Shown piece after piece: positions 11,750-12,140 of a stretch of DNA of 12,140 bases (within the stretch, counting starts at the first letter, position 1; every line of letters begins with the position of its first letter). This stretch comes from JBKHHU01 sp046539045. GTDB lineage: Bacteria; Planctomycetota; Phycisphaerae; SM23-33. The notes below the pieces were generated by a model, which had not been told where the DNA came from, did no database searches, and worked only from the letters and a program-made list of their open reading frames with translations. Made by a program: the position numbers and the translations under genes. Location: NCBI GenBank assembly GCA_046539045.1, contig JBKHHU010000105.1, positions 1 through 12,140 of the forward strand. The letters are read 5' to 3'.

Positions 11750-12140
11750 TCAGGCGGCGGTTTCTTCCGGCTCGCCCGCCACGCCCGCGACGGTCTCGGT
11801 GTCGGAAGAAAGGATCTTCTCGATGGCCAGCAGGATAATCACCCGCTGCTCCATCTTGCCCATCCCGAGGATGAACTCGGTATCGATTCCACCGCCGAAG
11901 CTCGGGGCGTCCTCGATGCTCGAGCCGGCGATGTCCTGGACCTCGGAAACCTTGTCCACGATCAGGCCCATCTCAATGCCCTCGACATCCACGACGATGA
12001 CGCAGGTTTCGGAAGTATGTTCGGCCTCGGGCATCCCGAACTTGAGACGCAGGTCGATCACGGGGATCACTTTCCCGCGGAGGTTCAGCACGCCCTTGAT
12101 ATAGGCAGGCATGCGCGGGACCGAGGTGATCTCCATCATG
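11750..12140 (-). CDS. cheW: Chemotaxis coupling protein CheW (5' end outside window)
   Basis: The visible 129 residues are most of a CheW domain, the scaffold that links chemoreceptors to the kinase CheA. The signature ITSVPRMPAYIKGVLNLR followed by GKVIPVIDLRLKFG matches the core of the family. It continues with VIVVDVEGIEMGLIVDKVSEV and the C-terminal ILGMGKMEQRVIILLAIEKIL. Family members have about 30-40 residues before this point (the first beta strands), so the methionine at the window edge is internal and the gene runs on beyond 12140. The C-terminal tail is acidic (EPEETAA). It is the most upstream gene seen in the chemotaxis cluster; the 631-bp repeat-rich gap and a porin separate it from cheR. 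Confidence 0.94.
   Translation of the reverse strand, partial: MMEITSVPRMPAYIKGVLNLRGKVIPVIDLRLKFGMPEAEHTSETCVIVVDVEGIEMGLIVDKVSEVQDIAGSSIEDAPSFGGGIDTEFILGMGKMEQRVIILLAIEKILSSDTETVAGVAGEPEETAA

Overview
The window is high-GC bacterial DNA from an organism with a Gram-negative-type envelope: it encodes an outer-membrane DcaP-like porin and YajC. Long SD-led genes, very GC-rich codon use and arrays of palindromic intergenic repeats would suit a Planctomycetota/Phycisphaerae-like genome. That placement is an impression from protein style, not a demonstrated assignment.

The left half (1-5659) is on the + strand. An 89-bp repeat starts the window. It is followed by an ErcA-type iron-dependent alcohol dehydrogenase homologue that overlaps by 17 bp a soluble triple-PAS hybrid histidine kinase. 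The pair resembles the ErcA/ErcS arrangement known from Pseudomonas alcohol-oxidation regulation. Next comes tgt (queuine tRNA-ribosyltransferase), which has no Shine-Dalgarno sequence and a -10-like box 6 nt before its ATG, then yajC, which ends in a strong bidirectional-looking terminator. secD does not follow.

The right half (6077-12140) is on the - strand and is a chemotaxis locus. In transcription order it holds cheW (5' end outside the window), a DcaP-like porin, cheR, cheD, cheY, a CheX/CheC-type phosphatase and cheB. cheR-cheD and cheY-cheX are coupled by 4-bp overlaps. CheR methylates receptors, and CheB and CheD demethylate or deamidate them. CheY is the diffusible phospho-signal, CheX should dephosphorylate it, and CheW couples receptors to CheA. 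No receptor or CheA is in the window.

Three repeat regions punctuate the locus. (1) 5728-6070, between the convergent yajC and cheB ends, has two 165-bp direct repeats, each containing three 28-bp subrepeats and paired palindromes. (2) 11238-11591, between cheW and the porin, has three 122-bp direct repeats carrying the same two palindrome types in the opposite orientation. (3) 7179-7337, between cheX and cheB, is a 159-bp MITE-like segment with imperfect terminal inverted repeats. Its right part is 87/89 identical to window positions 1-89, and it abuts the cheX stop codon.

I see no CRISPR array, rRNA or tRNA gene, transposase or defence system. The non-coding repeats and the unusual gene-start signals are the least ordinary parts.
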